Shown here: one piece after another, positions 1 to 7,597 of the stretch
Numbering within the stretch: position 1 is the first letter of the stretch
How the letters are laid out: every line of letters begins with the position of its first letter
DNA from: Alteromonas_E sp964230255
Lineage (GTDB): Bacteria; Pseudomonadota; Gammaproteobacteria; Enterobacterales; Alteromonadaceae
NCBI GenBank assembly: GCA_964230255.1
Contig: CAXRGW010000091.1
Location: forward strand, 1 to 19,079
Direction of reading: 5' to 3'
DNA length: 19,079 nucleotides
The notes under the pieces: generated by a model
Database searches by the model: none
What the model saw: only the letters and a program-made list of their open reading frames with translations
Told to the model about the DNA's origin: nothing
Position numbers and translations under genes: made by a program

Positions 1-73
1 CTGTGCCCATGCCTTTGTGTTGATTGACGGTATTTTTAAATCTACGCCACGCGCGATTTCTTGGATGTTGCAT
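1..73 (-). CDS. Small basic protein, N-terminal fragment, unknown function
   Basis: Reading the minus strand, an ATG at 73-71 is preceded by a good Shine-Dalgarno (GAGG, about 7 nt upstream) and opens a frame that stays open to the window edge, giving 24 residues. The visible part is strongly basic, with an RNRAWRRFKN stretch at residues 5-14 and KGMG at 20-23, as in small nucleic-acid-binding proteins, but I do not recognise the family. It lies downstream of the membrane-protein gene at 222-992 on the same strand, after a leader of about 150 nt that contains the 16S-like segment described separately. The start is supported by the ribosome binding site. The function is unknown and the C-terminus lies outside the window. 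Confidence 0.5.
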   Translation of the reverse strand, partial: MQHPRNRAWRRFKNTVNQHKGMGT

Positions 74-99
74 AATAATTCCTCATTAGTTACCGGGTT

Positions 100-117
100 C
101 AGCAGCCGCGGTAATAC
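100..117. other. 18-base identity to the 16S rRNA 530-loop (not an rRNA gene)
   Basis: The plus strand reads CAGCAGCCGCGGTAATAC, identical to the universally conserved 16S rRNA segment around E. coli 519-536. Four more bases match with one mismatch. Flanking sequence does not match 16S, so this is not an rRNA gene fragment. On the minus strand it lies in the leader of the small basic gene starting at 73, so that transcript would carry the complement of the 530 loop. Bases 98-102 can pair with 117-121 to close a short stem around it. The match is seen directly; any role is inference. Confidence 0.75.
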
Positions 118-221
118 TGAGAAATCGTCAAGAGGTGTTACTCGGGACAAGGTGTTAGTGTATCAAATTTGAAAAGAGTTTCATTTAACCCTGTAAGGAT
201 TGGAATTGGATGCCATTCGTT

Positions 222-992
222 TTACCACTTTTTCTTCGGCGCAAACAACTCGTCAAGATCGTCACGCTCTTCAGCTTTCTTCTTAGCGCGGTCTTGGGCG
301 TTGACGTCTTTAAGATTATCTTGAATGTCTTGAAGACTTGCTGATAGTTCTATATGCCGAGACTGCATATATTCATCGGGCTGGGTTTGTGCTTCAAGTG
401 CGATGATTGCTTTTTCAAAATACTGACGCGCTGACCCGAGCATACCTGAGCTCAGCGCTGCATTGCCGCGTCGCGCCAATGTTTCTACATTTACGCGTAG
501 TTGTAAACGCTCTAGACTGCGGTCTTCTTGCATATACATCTGCGTGTCTACCTTGCCTTTACTGTGCTCTGAGCGGAGTAATACCCGAAGCTTTTTAATC
601 GCTTGGATCATTTGAATAATCATCTTGTCATTGTCTGGCAATGAAAAATTGTTTTGCTCTGGCACTGAGCCGTTTAAATCGATGGAACTTACACGAGCTT
701 CCGCATCTTTCACGCGTTGGCGGATTTGTGGTAACGCTGGATTTAACTCCAACATAATTTTCAATGCATTTTGTACACGTTGGTGTAGAACCCAAACTAA
801 CTTAGGCGTAAGAGGAATTTGTGAAGCAGCCATAAGGACATTTTCAGTTTCGTCTATTACGGATTTCTGTTTAGCTATTTCTGTGCGTTTTTCGGCTTCG
901 ATTTTAGCTTTGTGCTGTTGGAACGCGTTCATAATGATAGCGAAAACCACTAACGTAACGATTAGGCCAACAACAATTGCAAACATTGACAT
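222..992 (-). CDS. Membrane-anchored helical protein with C-terminal TPR-like segment
   Basis: This 256-residue protein starts with a single hydrophobic segment (about residues 3-22), which probably anchors it in the inner membrane. A long, charged, helix-rich domain follows: residues 25-50 look coiled-coil, and residues 165-200 look like one tetratricopeptide-type helical hairpin (LARRGNAALSSG...ARQYFEKAIIALEAQ). The tail is rich in charge (KKKAEERDD) and ends APKKKW. No enzyme motif is visible. A second ATG two codons in (986) is an alternative start, and neither start has a strong ribosome binding site. It lies 63 bp downstream of the sensorless histidine kinase on the same strand, so the two are probably co-transcribed and may be functional partners. 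I do not recognise a named family. Confidence 0.8.
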   Translation of the reverse strand: MSMFAIVVGLIVTLVVFAIIMNAFQQHKAKIEAEKRTEIAKQKSVIDETENVLMAASQIPLTPKLVWVLHQRVQNALKIMLELNPALPQIRQRVKDAEARVSSIDLNGSVPEQNNFSLPDNDKMIIQMIQAIKKLRVLLRSEHSKGKVDTQMYMQEDRSLERLQLRVNVETLARRGNAALSSGMLGSARQYFEKAIIALEAQTQPDEYMQSRHIELSASLQDIQDNLKDVNAQDRAKKKAEERDDLDELFAPKKKW

Positions 993-1015
993 AGATAAGC
1001 TGCTTCACTCGTTGA

Positions 1016-1033
1016 GCGCTTATGGAGAAGCGC
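1016..1033. other. Intergenic stem-loop between the kinase and membrane-protein genes
   Basis: GCGCTT (1016-1021) pairs perfectly with AAGCGC (1028-1033) around a 6-nt loop. It lies in the 63-bp gap between two same-strand genes and has no U-tract on the minus strand, so it is not a typical terminator. It could be a processing or stability element, or chance. Confidence 0.35.
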
Positions 1034-1055
1034 AATTTATTATTGTTGATACAGT

Positions 1056-1739
1056 TTAAGGTAATTTCAATTGAAATACACTACCACCGAACCGGCCACC
1101 ATTGCTTAGCGATATCTCGCCTTGTAGGCCTTTATTTTTATGCGCATTTGCAATTAAGCGCGCAAAAAATAATCCTAACCCAGTGCGGCCTTGACTTAAA
1201 TTGGACTCTGCCAAATCAGAATGACTTTGTTCAAGCATATAGTCTGGATAACCCGGACCGTCATCTTCGATTCTAACAATTAACATGTTATCGGCAATAG
1301 CTGCAGACAAATGAATTTTTTGATTTCCGTATCGCATCGCGTTAATCAGTACATCATTCAATAACAAGAAAATAAGGTCTTTGTCGAAGAACCAGCCATC
1401 AGTATCAGCAATATCTGAGGTTAGGGTAACTTGACGCTGATTGATATACGTTTGATTAGCGCCTTCGAGTTCGACAAATAAGTCTTCAATAAAATGCTCA
1501 TCAATGTTCAGCGGCAGGCCAGACAATTCAGCGCGGTAGAGCGATAACATTTGCACTAAGCCGGTATTTAATCGCGAAGATTCGTAGTGCACTTGCGAGA
1601 GTTGCTCGCGGGCAGTGTGGTTGTTCGGCTCAATTGCCTTATCGAGTGACTCAAGCGTTTGGATTAGCAAATTGAGCGAGTTTTTCATGTCGTGAATCGC
1701 TGCTGCGAGTACGGATGAAAAGTCGATGTTTCCTGACAT
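1056..1739 (-). CDS. Short cytosolic histidine kinase without a sensor domain
   Basis: This 227-residue protein contains only a kinase core. The phosphoacceptor H-box is AAIHDMKNSLN (His16, HDxxN class). A dimerisation helix follows, then a HATPase_c domain: the N-box LLLNDVLINAMRYG at 126-138, the G1 box EDDGPGY at 158-164 and the G2 box GRTGLGL at 184-190. No transmembrane, PAS, HAMP or receiver segment is present. It is therefore probably a cytosolic kinase driven by protein-protein contact. An AAAAGG ribosome binding site lies 7 nt before the ATG. The downstream neighbour (222-992) is membrane-anchored and could supply input. No response regulator is in the window. The kinase family is clear; its specific role is unknown. 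Confidence 0.88.
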   Translation of the reverse strand: MSGNIDFSSVLAAAIHDMKNSLNLLIQTLESLDKAIEPNNHTAREQLSQVHYESSRLNTGLVQMLSLYRAELSGLPLNIDEHFIEDLFVELEGANQTYINQRQVTLTSDIADTDGWFFDKDLIFLLLNDVLINAMRYGNQKIHLSAAIADNMLIVRIEDDGPGYPDYMLEQSHSDLAESNLSQGRTGLGLFFARLIANAHKNKGLQGEISLSNGGRFGGSVFQLKLP

Positions 1740-1768
1740 TTTAAAGCCTTTTAGTCTCTATCCTTATT

Positions 1769-1782
1769 CTAGTATCTAGTAT
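1769..1782. repeat. Tandem 7-bp repeat CTAGTAT x2
   Basis: Two perfect head-to-tail copies of CTAGTAT lie in the AT-rich divergent region between the histidine kinase and cysB, just upstream of the kinase ribosome binding site. They could be a regulator site for the kinase operon or simple AT-rich drift. Confidence 0.3.
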
Positions 1783-1806
1783 ATTTATATGTTTTGCCTA
1801 ATTTTT

Positions 1807-1836
1807 TTGCATAACGAAAGTGTTTTTAACTACAAT
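1807..1836 (+). promoter_or_regulatory. Sigma-70 promoter of cysB
   Basis: TTGCAT (1807-1812) and TACAAT (1831-1836) are separated by 18 bp, a good match to -35 and -10 elements. Transcription would begin near 1843, giving a leader of roughly 84 nt before the cysB ATG. E. coli cysB is autorepressed at its promoter; I cannot define a CysB site here. Confidence 0.55.
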
Positions 1837-1926
1837 GAAGCGGTCAAACTCTGTATTTGATGGAGTTACTCTGGTGGAAATGCGTGGACGCTAGGGGAAA
1901 TCAATAGCGCTAAATGGAAATCATAC

Positions 1927-2901
1927 ATGAAGCTGCAACAGCTACGTTACATCGTCGAAGTACAAAATAACAATCTTAATGTGTCAGCGACTGCTGAAAG
2001 TCTTTACACATCTCAACCTGGCATTAGTAAGCAGGTCCGAATGCTTGAAGACGAGCTAGGCGTGCAGATTTTTGGTCGCAGTGGTAAGCATTTGACTCAC
2101 GTGACTGACGCAGGCCAAGACGTCATTAATATTGCTCGACAAATTTTAGCCAAAGTTGAAAGTATTAAATCGGTAGCGCGTGAACACACGCTACCCGATC
2201 AAGGTAAGCTCAATATTGCCACCACTCACACGCAGGCGCGCTACGCTTTACCTGAAGTCATTCAAGGTTTCATGCATAAATTTCCCAAGGTATCCCTGCA
2301 TATGCATCAGGGCACGCCTTCGCAGATCAGCGATTTGGCAGCAAAGGGCGAAGCTGATTTCGCCATCGCAACGGAAGCATTGCACTTGTATAACGACTTA
2401 GTAATGTTGCCATGCTATCACTGGAATAGAAGTGTAATAGTTAACAAAGAACACCCATTAGCGAAAAAATCATCGATCGATATCCATGATATTGCTAAGT
2501 ATTCGTTAGTTACTTATGTATTTGGATTTACTGGTCGTTCAGAACTTGATCAGGCATTTGAACGGGCAGGGTTAACACCCAAAATCGTCTTTACTGCCAC
2601 TGACGCCGACGTTATTAAAACCTATGTTCGCATGGGAGTCGGTATTGGTGTGATCGCCTCAATGGCGGTTAATGAAGAGACCGATGACGATCTCGTCAAA
2701 ATCGACGCCAGTCACTTGTTCAAATACAGCACGACTAAAATAGGTTTCCGCAAAGGCTCATTCTTACGCAGCTATATGTATGACTTTATTGAACGTTTTG
2801 CACCACACTTGACTAAAACTATGGTTGAAAGAGCGATGATGCAAAAGAACAACGACGAAGTTGAAAAACTATTTAAAGATATAACGTTACCGGTTAAATA
2901 G
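1927..2901 (+). CDS. cysB: CysB, LysR-type regulator of the cysteine regulon
   Basis: CysB activates sulfate uptake, sulfate reduction and cysteine synthesis genes in response to N-acetylserine or O-acetylserine. This protein has the family length of 324 residues. The N-terminal LysR winged helix-turn-helix covers about residues 1-60 (TAESLYTSQPGISKQVRMLEDELG), and the effector-binding domain covers about 90-300. The sulfate/effector-site residues described for Klebsiella CysB are conserved at the same numbers: Thr100, Thr102, Gln103, Thr149 and Thr202. The ATG has GGAA 8 nt upstream and a promoter at 1807-1836. The gene is convergent with the YdjM-like gene, only 12 bp away. A target of CysB, cysK, lies further along this window, consistent with the assignment. 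Confidence 0.95.
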   Translation: MKLQQLRYIVEVQNNNLNVSATAESLYTSQPGISKQVRMLEDELGVQIFGRSGKHLTHVTDAGQDVINIARQILAKVESIKSVAREHTLPDQGKLNIATTHTQARYALPEVIQGFMHKFPKVSLHMHQGTPSQISDLAAKGEADFAIATEALHLYNDLVMLPCYHWNRSVIVNKEHPLAKKSSIDIHDIAKYSLVTYVFGFTGRSELDQAFERAGLTPKIVFTATDADVIKTYVRMGVGIGVIASMAVNEETDDDLVKIDASHLFKYSTTKIGFRKGSFLRSYMYDFIERFAPHLTKTMVERAMMQKNNDEVEKLFKDITLPVK

Positions 2902-2913
2902 TTGAAATCCGAA

Positions 2914-3945
2914 CTAACAGCTTTGTTCGCGCGCGCAGTGACTTAAATCAACTGTGGGGTCCAAAATGCGATCCCACAACAATCCCACTTGGTCAATATT
3001 GGGCCGCACAGTCAGTTGTTCAGGAGAGACGGCAATAGTGCGTTCAGCAAAGCGTTCACCAACGACAAAGTCGAACACATAACTTCCTTCAATTCCCATG
3101 CGCAAATCGGTCATATGAATATTGTCACCTTCGGCTCTTACCGCATAAAGCCCTTTAGTAAACCACTGTAAGCGTTGAATATGCCAAGATTCTCGCAGCG
3201 GCTCTAACAAGTATGGTTGAGTGGAGTATTGATACACACTTACGTCATCTACTGAGTCAAAAACTGAAGCGAATACTTCGTAATAAGAGTCTTCCTCGAC
3301 CACAACAGCGCGCCACAGAAAAGTATTAAACGGCGCTGGAGTGCTAATGGAAATGTCATTACTTATACCACGACTTGCTAATGCGTTATCTACTAGACTG
3401 TTCACGTGCCATTTGGCTATTAAACTCCATACCATATACAGGCAACTTATCGCTAACGCGCAATTGTTGATTCGTCGTTTACGCAGAAAATGCAGTGGCG
3501 TAAATACCACTAAAATAAGGCTGAAGAGTAAGGGCAGGGTGTACGCAGGATCTATTATAAATAGACTCGAAACCCCAAATGGATACTCAGTAATTGGCCA
3601 AAGTAACTGGGTTCCATACACGGTGAAGCTGTCGAGGATTGCGTGGGTACTGAACACCAAGAATACTAACCAAAACCATTGGCTGAAGGTGGTTTCACGC
3701 AGTTTATGGATTTTTTGTAGACCCCATGCAAATGCCGGTGCAGCTAGCAGTTGTATAACTATTGAGTGAGTAAAGCTGCGGTGATAGGTAAAGTCCTTTA
3801 CGGGATCACTGTAAGAAATAAATACATCTAGATCAGGAAGTGTACCCAAAGCGGCACCGTAAAATGCCGCCTTAACGCCCATTTTACGGCCCAAAACTGA
3901 GTAGCCAACGGCGCTACCTAAGACTAACTGACTAACTGAATCCAT
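2914..3945 (-). CDS. YdjM/DUF457-family membrane protein (putative metal-dependent hydrolase)
   Basis: The frame opens at a TTG (3960), but the ATG at 3945, with AGG just upstream, is the better start and gives 343 residues. The N-terminal half carries several hydrophobic segments and the motifs of the YdjM/DUF457 family: LPDLD at residues 36-40, a HRSFTHS histidine pair at 55-61, and a later STHAILDSFTVYGTQLLWP segment, all positioned as possible metal ligands. Roughly the last 140 residues form a soluble domain of unknown role. Homologues are annotated as LexA-regulated inner-membrane putative hydrolases, but I see no LexA box upstream. The biochemical function of the family is not established as far as I know. 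Confidence 0.8.
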   Translation of the reverse strand: MDSVSQLVLGSAVGYSVLGRKMGVKAAFYGAALGTLPDLDVFISYSDPVKDFTYHRSFTHSIVIQLLAAPAFAWGLQKIHKLRETTFSQWFWLVFLVFSTHAILDSFTVYGTQLLWPITEYPFGVSSLFIIDPAYTLPLLFSLILVVFTPLHFLRKRRINNCALAISCLYMVWSLIAKWHVNSLVDNALASRGISNDISISTPAPFNTFLWRAVVVEEDSYYEVFASVFDSVDDVSVYQYSTQPYLLEPLRESWHIQRLQWFTKGLYAVRAEGDNIHMTDLRMGIEGSYVFDFVVGERFAERTIAVSPEQLTVRPNIDQVGLLWDRILDPTVDLSHCAREQSC

Positions 3946-4031
3946 GCGACCTATCGCCAATGTATAACAGACTTACAGTCTAGCGTGCTTTGGGCAACGG
4001 TTTCACCTTAAATATCGGTAATAATAGGCGT

Positions 4032-5405
4032 TTAACACTCGATAATGTTAACAGCCAAACCACCGCGAGCAGTTTCTTTATACTTGGTTTTCATATCGTT
4101 ACCAGTATCGCGCATGGTTTTAATCACTTTATCGAGTGAAACTTTGTGCTCACCGGTACCGCGCACGGCTAATCGCGATGCGTTAATGGCTTTAATAGCG
4201 CCCATGGCATTGCGCTCAATGCACGGCACTTGGACTAAACCACCTACGGGGTCACACGTTAAGCCTAGATTATGCTCCATACCAATTTCAGCTGCATTCT
4301 CTACTGCGCTGACCGAACCACCGAGAATTTCTGTTAATGCGCCAGCAGCCATAGAACAAGCAACACCTACTTCACCCTGGCAACCCACTTCAGCACCAGA
4401 AATAGATGCGTTTTTCTTGTACAAAATACCGATTGCGGCAGCGGTTAGTAAGAATCGCGTCGCGATTTCGTCATCAACCGGTTGCACAAACTTATCATAG
4501 TAGCTGAGTACCGCAGGCAAAATTCCCGCCGCACCATTTGTCGGCGCAGTTACTACGCGACCACCGGCAGCGTTTTCTTCATTTACAGCCAATGCAAATA
4601 AATTAACCCAATCCATGGCTTGCATTGGATCTGCTGATTTTTCGTTCTTAAGACGGCGATATAAGGCAGGCGCGCGACGCACAACTTTCAATCCGCCCGG
4701 TAAAATACCTTCAGTCTCGATGCCACGATGAATGCAGGCTCGCATTACTTGCCAAATATTGGCCAGTTTTTCCTGAACCGCTTCTTTCGACATATGCACC
4801 ATCTCATTGCGCCACATGAGTGAGCTTATTGATATGCCATTATCTTTTGCTTGTTGGATAAGTTCTGCAGCAGTGCTAAATGGAAAGCGAACCGGTGTTT
4901 CATGTAATTCAGTGGCATCTTGCTTAGCGTTTACAAATTCCTCTTCGGTAACAATAAAACCCCCACCGATACTGTAATACGTTTGTTCATGTAACACCTT
5001 ATCACCGCTCATTGCCCGCAGTGTCATGCCGTTAGCATGCAGTGGCAGAGTTTTGCGGCGATGAAAAATAATCGCACCTTCGCGTGGAAAAGCTATATTG
5101 TGGTCTTTATTGACAGGTAGCTGCTCGGTGCGTTCAACGCTTTGCAACATAGGTTCAATTGCTTCGACTGGAATTGATTCTGGGGCATAGCCGTGCAGAC
5201 CTAAAATTACCGCTTTGCCAGTTCCGTGACCCTTACCGGTTTGACCCAGTGAACCAAATAGTTCAGTTACGATGCGATCAGCATTAGCCAGTAAGTGTTG
5301 GTCTTCAAGTGTAATGACAAATTGTTGTGCCGCCCGCATTGGCCCAACCGTGTGCGAACTTGATGGTCCGATACCGATGCTAAACATATCGAAAACGCTG
5401 ATCAT
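4032..5405 (-). CDS. sdaA: L-serine ammonia-lyase (L-serine dehydratase), iron-sulfur type
   Basis: SdaA converts L-serine to pyruvate and ammonia with an oxygen-sensitive [4Fe-4S] cluster. The 457-residue protein has the fused architecture: an N-terminal beta domain with SSSHTVGPM at residues 15-23, then the alpha catalytic domain. Cluster ligands are visible as Cys342 (GAEVGCQGEVG), Cys384 (GLTCDPVGG) and Cys395 (VPCIERNAMGA). The protein ends in Cys457. In Legionella serine dehydratase the equivalent C-terminal cysteine inserts into the active site as a fourth iron ligand, and the spacing here is offset by only one residue. An AGAGA ribosome binding site precedes the ATG. It lies downstream of pabB-nudL, but a terminator-like hairpin and 128 bp separate it from nudL. 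Confidence 0.95.
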   Translation of the reverse strand: MISVFDMFSIGIGPSSSHTVGPMRAAQQFVITLEDQHLLANADRIVTELFGSLGQTGKGHGTGKAVILGLHGYAPESIPVEAIEPMLQSVERTEQLPVNKDHNIAFPREGAIIFHRRKTLPLHANGMTLRAMSGDKVLHEQTYYSIGGGFIVTEEEFVNAKQDATELHETPVRFPFSTAAELIQQAKDNGISISSLMWRNEMVHMSKEAVQEKLANIWQVMRACIHRGIETEGILPGGLKVVRRAPALYRRLKNEKSADPMQAMDWVNLFALAVNEENAAGGRVVTAPTNGAAGILPAVLSYYDKFVQPVDDEIATRFLLTAAAIGILYKKNASISGAEVGCQGEVGVACSMAAGALTEILGGSVSAVENAAEIGMEHNLGLTCDPVGGLVQVPCIERNAMGAIKAINASRLAVRGTGEHKVSLDKVIKTMRDTGNDMKTKYKETARGGLAVNIIEC

Positions 5406-5468
5406 AGGGTGTCTCTTGTGGTTATTTTAATCGCCACTATATGCTCTCAATCATAGCTGCCACAAATT

Positions 5469-5492
5469 AAAAAACCTAATCGCATGGATTAG
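5469..5492 (-). terminator. Rho-independent terminator after pabB-nudL
   Basis: On the minus strand CTAATC and GATTAG form a 6-bp stem (5476-5481 with 5487-5492, 5-nt loop), followed within one base by six U residues (5474-5469). It lies just past the nudL stop. The stem is AT-rich, so termination may be partial, leaving some read-through into sdaA. Confidence 0.55.
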
Positions 5493-5533
5493 ATCTGTTA
5501 ATCGGATGTAAAGAAAAGTTGCTGAATGTGCTG

Positions 5534-6109
5534 CTAGTCGGCGTGAATATGGCTAGCCAGTGTGCGTAAAATAGCTGCTGTAGCGCCCCAAATATAAGTG
5601 TTTTCAAAGGGAATAAAATAAATGGGGTGACGATGATTCTGGCGTTCAATCCAATGGATAAGGTGGTTTTTCTTATCCAATGCGTAGTCCAATGGGACTT
5701 CAAATGTATCTTCGACTTCGTTTTTGTCCACACTCAAGGTGAAATCAGGTTGCACAAACCCCAGAACAGGCACCATTGCATAGCCTGAGATAGTGCGATA
5801 CGCAGGTAATTGACCGATAACATTGACGTGTTTCCGCGGAATACCGATTTCTTCTTCTGTTTCTCGAAGAGCAGCATCAATTGCATCAGTATCTGAGTCC
5901 TCTTGACGTCCGCCGGGGAAGCTAATTTGTCCTGGGTGATGGCGTAAATGCAATGCGCGTTGAGTGAGCAGAATGTGTAAACCGGTCGCGCGATTGATGA
6001 TGGGGATCAATACACCAGCTGGTTTGCCGGCACTGCGCAAAGGATAATCTGCTTCAGACTCGACTTGTCTTATATGATGGAGGCGGGCTAGAAACTCCGT
6101 TTCTGTCAT
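5534..6109 (-). CDS. nudL: NudL-type CoA pyrophosphatase (Nudix hydrolase)
   Basis: This Nudix enzyme is expected to cleave coenzyme A or its derivatives to phosphopantetheine and 3',5'-ADP with a divalent metal. The 191-residue protein has the CoA-specific NuCoA motif at about residues 47-67 (LLTQRA...LRHHPGQISFPGG). It runs into a Nudix box at 66-90 (FPGG...ALRETEEEIGI) with the metal-binding REx2EE glutamates. As usual in this subfamily, the spacing between the glycines and the REx2EE element is one residue longer than the MutT consensus. The ATG overlaps the pabB stop codon (ATGA, 4 bp), so translation is probably coupled to pabB. The pairing with pabB is conserved in enteric bacteria. 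Confidence 0.92.
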   Translation of the reverse strand: MTETEFLARLHHIRQVESEADYPLRSAGKPAGVLIPIINRATGLHILLTQRALHLRHHPGQISFPGGRQEDSDTDAIDAALRETEEEIGIPRKHVNVIGQLPAYRTISGYAMVPVLGFVQPDFTLSVDKNEVEDTFEVPLDYALDKKNHLIHWIERQNHRHPIYFIPFENTYIWGATAAILRTLASHIHAD

Positions 6110-7482
6110 GCTAGTACCGGTAAAATTTTGTTTACTTTATCAAGGCTCTCTTGATATTCAGCTTCAGCATTTGAGTCTAACACAATGCCGCCACCAGCCC
6201 AGCAATGTATACGATTGTCCTCGGCCAGTAGGGTACGTATACAAATACTGGTGTCCATATCGTTATTGAGACCAATATAGCCAATACTGCCGCAGTAGAT
6301 AGAACGCGGTTGCGTCTCCAACTCGTCAATAATTTGCATCGCTCGCACCTTTGGTGCGCCTGTAATCGAACCACCAGGGAATGCATCGCGGAGCAAGGCA
6401 AAAGGATCTGAGCTTGGCTCTAGGTCACCAATGACAGTGGATACCATATGATGAACGGCTTCGTAACTTTCTAATGCAAAAGGGCTGGGTACCTTCACAG
6501 AATTGGGTTGGCAGTGTTTACTGATATCATTGCGGAGCAAGTCTACGATCATAAGGTTTTCGGCACGATCTTTGGGGGATACCAAAAGTTCTTGTGCTAA
6601 GGCTTTATCCAGTTGTTGATCATTGCTGCGCGGGCGTGTGCCTTTTATTGGTTTAGTTTCTACTTTACCGTTCTTAACGGCTAAAAATCGCTCTGGCGAA
6701 ATACTCAAAATACACGCGTCTGAGAGGCGCATAAAAGCCGAAAATGGTGCTTTATTGGCGTTGCGCAATTCCTTATAGGCTTGCCACTCGTCGCCGGTAT
6801 AGTTTGCGGCAAAGTGTTGGGCAAAGTTGACTTGATAGCAGTCACCGGCGACTAAGTAATCGTGAATTCGGCCAATGCAATTGATATATTCTTGTTTTTC
6901 ACAGCTACTCTTCCATGCTGAAGTCAGAGCAAAGTCGGAGCCCGCTATTGGCGGTAAATTGTCTATGGAAAAAGGCTCATGATCCGCAAGCCTGCAGTCG
7001 TATAAGGTTTTGTTTTTACGATCAAAAATTAGAGAGCGGGTGTATAAGCCTAACGCCATTTGCGGTGCTTTAGTAGTCTCGTTGAAAGGGGTAGGTAAGT
7101 GCTCAAAATGTCGGCCTAAGTCATAACTGAACATTCCTGCCACACCAGCTAAGAACGGCAGCTGTATATGGTCCTGTTGGTCAAGAGAGCCAATTGATCC
7201 AATAAACGCGTGGTGTAATTCACGTGCAACAGCTATAGGGTCGTCATTACGGTCAACTACTTTTCCAGTCGTTATATCTGTGATGCGCGTGAACGTCGGA
7301 TAAGCTTCGATAGTTTTACTCGGCGAATGTAATATGATGTCAAATTGATTGTCAGCTTCTCTGTCACCGGCGCTGTCGAGTAACAAAGCCCAAGGTTGAT
7401 CAGCGTATTGGGCGAAAAGGGTAACGGTGTCAGTCGTTTGAATTGGGTCAACAGGGCTGATTACGAAAGCTATTTTTTGCAT
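6106..7482 (-). CDS. pabB: Aminodeoxychorismate synthase component I
   Basis: PabB aminates chorismate to 4-amino-4-deoxychorismate, the first step towards p-aminobenzoate and folate, using ammonia from PabA. The 458-residue protein has the anthranilate synthase I N-terminal domain and a chorismate-binding domain from about residue 190. The PIKGTRPR motif at 278-285 contains Lys280, the lysine that distinguishes PabB from TrpE. Other landmarks are SPERF (262-266), a VDLLRNDISK segment (313-322), FPGGSITGAPK (368-378) and WAGGGIVLDS (428-437). No strong ribosome binding site precedes the ATG. pabA and pabC are not in the window. It heads a unit with nudL and is divergent from the fumarase gene. 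Confidence 0.95.
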   Translation of the reverse strand: MQKIAFVISPVDPIQTTDTVTLFAQYADQPWALLLDSAGDREADNQFDIILHSPSKTIEAYPTFTRITDITTGKVVDRNDDPIAVARELHHAFIGSIGSLDQQDHIQLPFLAGVAGMFSYDLGRHFEHLPTPFNETTKAPQMALGLYTRSLIFDRKNKTLYDCRLADHEPFSIDNLPPIAGSDFALTSAWKSSCEKQEYINCIGRIHDYLVAGDCYQVNFAQHFAANYTGDEWQAYKELRNANKAPFSAFMRLSDACILSISPERFLAVKNGKVETKPIKGTRPRSNDQQLDKALAQELLVSPKDRAENLMIVDLLRNDISKHCQPNSVKVPSPFALESYEAVHHMVSTVIGDLEPSSDPFALLRDAFPGGSITGAPKVRAMQIIDELETQPRSIYCGSIGYIGLNNDMDTSICIRTLLAEDNRIHCWAGGGIVLDSNAEAEYQESLDKVNKILPVLA

Positions 7483-7511
7483 TTTGTACTTAAGTCTTAG
7501 ATCGGATGTAG

Positions 7512-7540
7512 TGCATTATCACCGCGCAGGGTAGTATACT
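7512..7540 (+). promoter_or_regulatory. Candidate promoter for fumarase
   Basis: A near-consensus -10 element TATACT (7535-7540) lies about 58 bp before the fumarase ATG. The hexamer 17 bp upstream (TGCATT, 7512-7517) is a poor -35, so activation by a regulator is plausible. It sits in the divergent region shared with pabB. Confidence 0.4.
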
Positions 7541-7597
7541 GTTTGTTGCACAAATCACTACACTATTTTGTAGCAAGCCATTTGTTATGAGGACCAC

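Noticed and set aside
100..117. A 16S rRNA gene fragment
   Set aside because: Only about 22 bases resemble 16S and the flanks do not, so there is no rRNA gene here.
625..1059. 144-residue plus-strand frame
   Set aside because: It is antisense to the membrane protein gene at 222-992, is cysteine-rich with no domain pattern, and has no ribosome binding site.
1835..1908. Short leader peptides upstream of cysB (19 and 15 codons)
   Set aside because: One begins inside the -10 element and neither has a ribosome binding site or a run of regulatory codons.
3946..4031. LexA box upstream of the YdjM-like gene
   Set aside because: E. coli ydjM is SOS-regulated, so I looked for CTG-N10-CAG. Only a short AGACT/AGTCT dyad (3969-3981) is present.
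4045..4500. 151-residue plus-strand frame
   Set aside because: It is a mirror of the sdaA coding sequence with low-complexity composition; the sdaA frame carries all conserved motifs.
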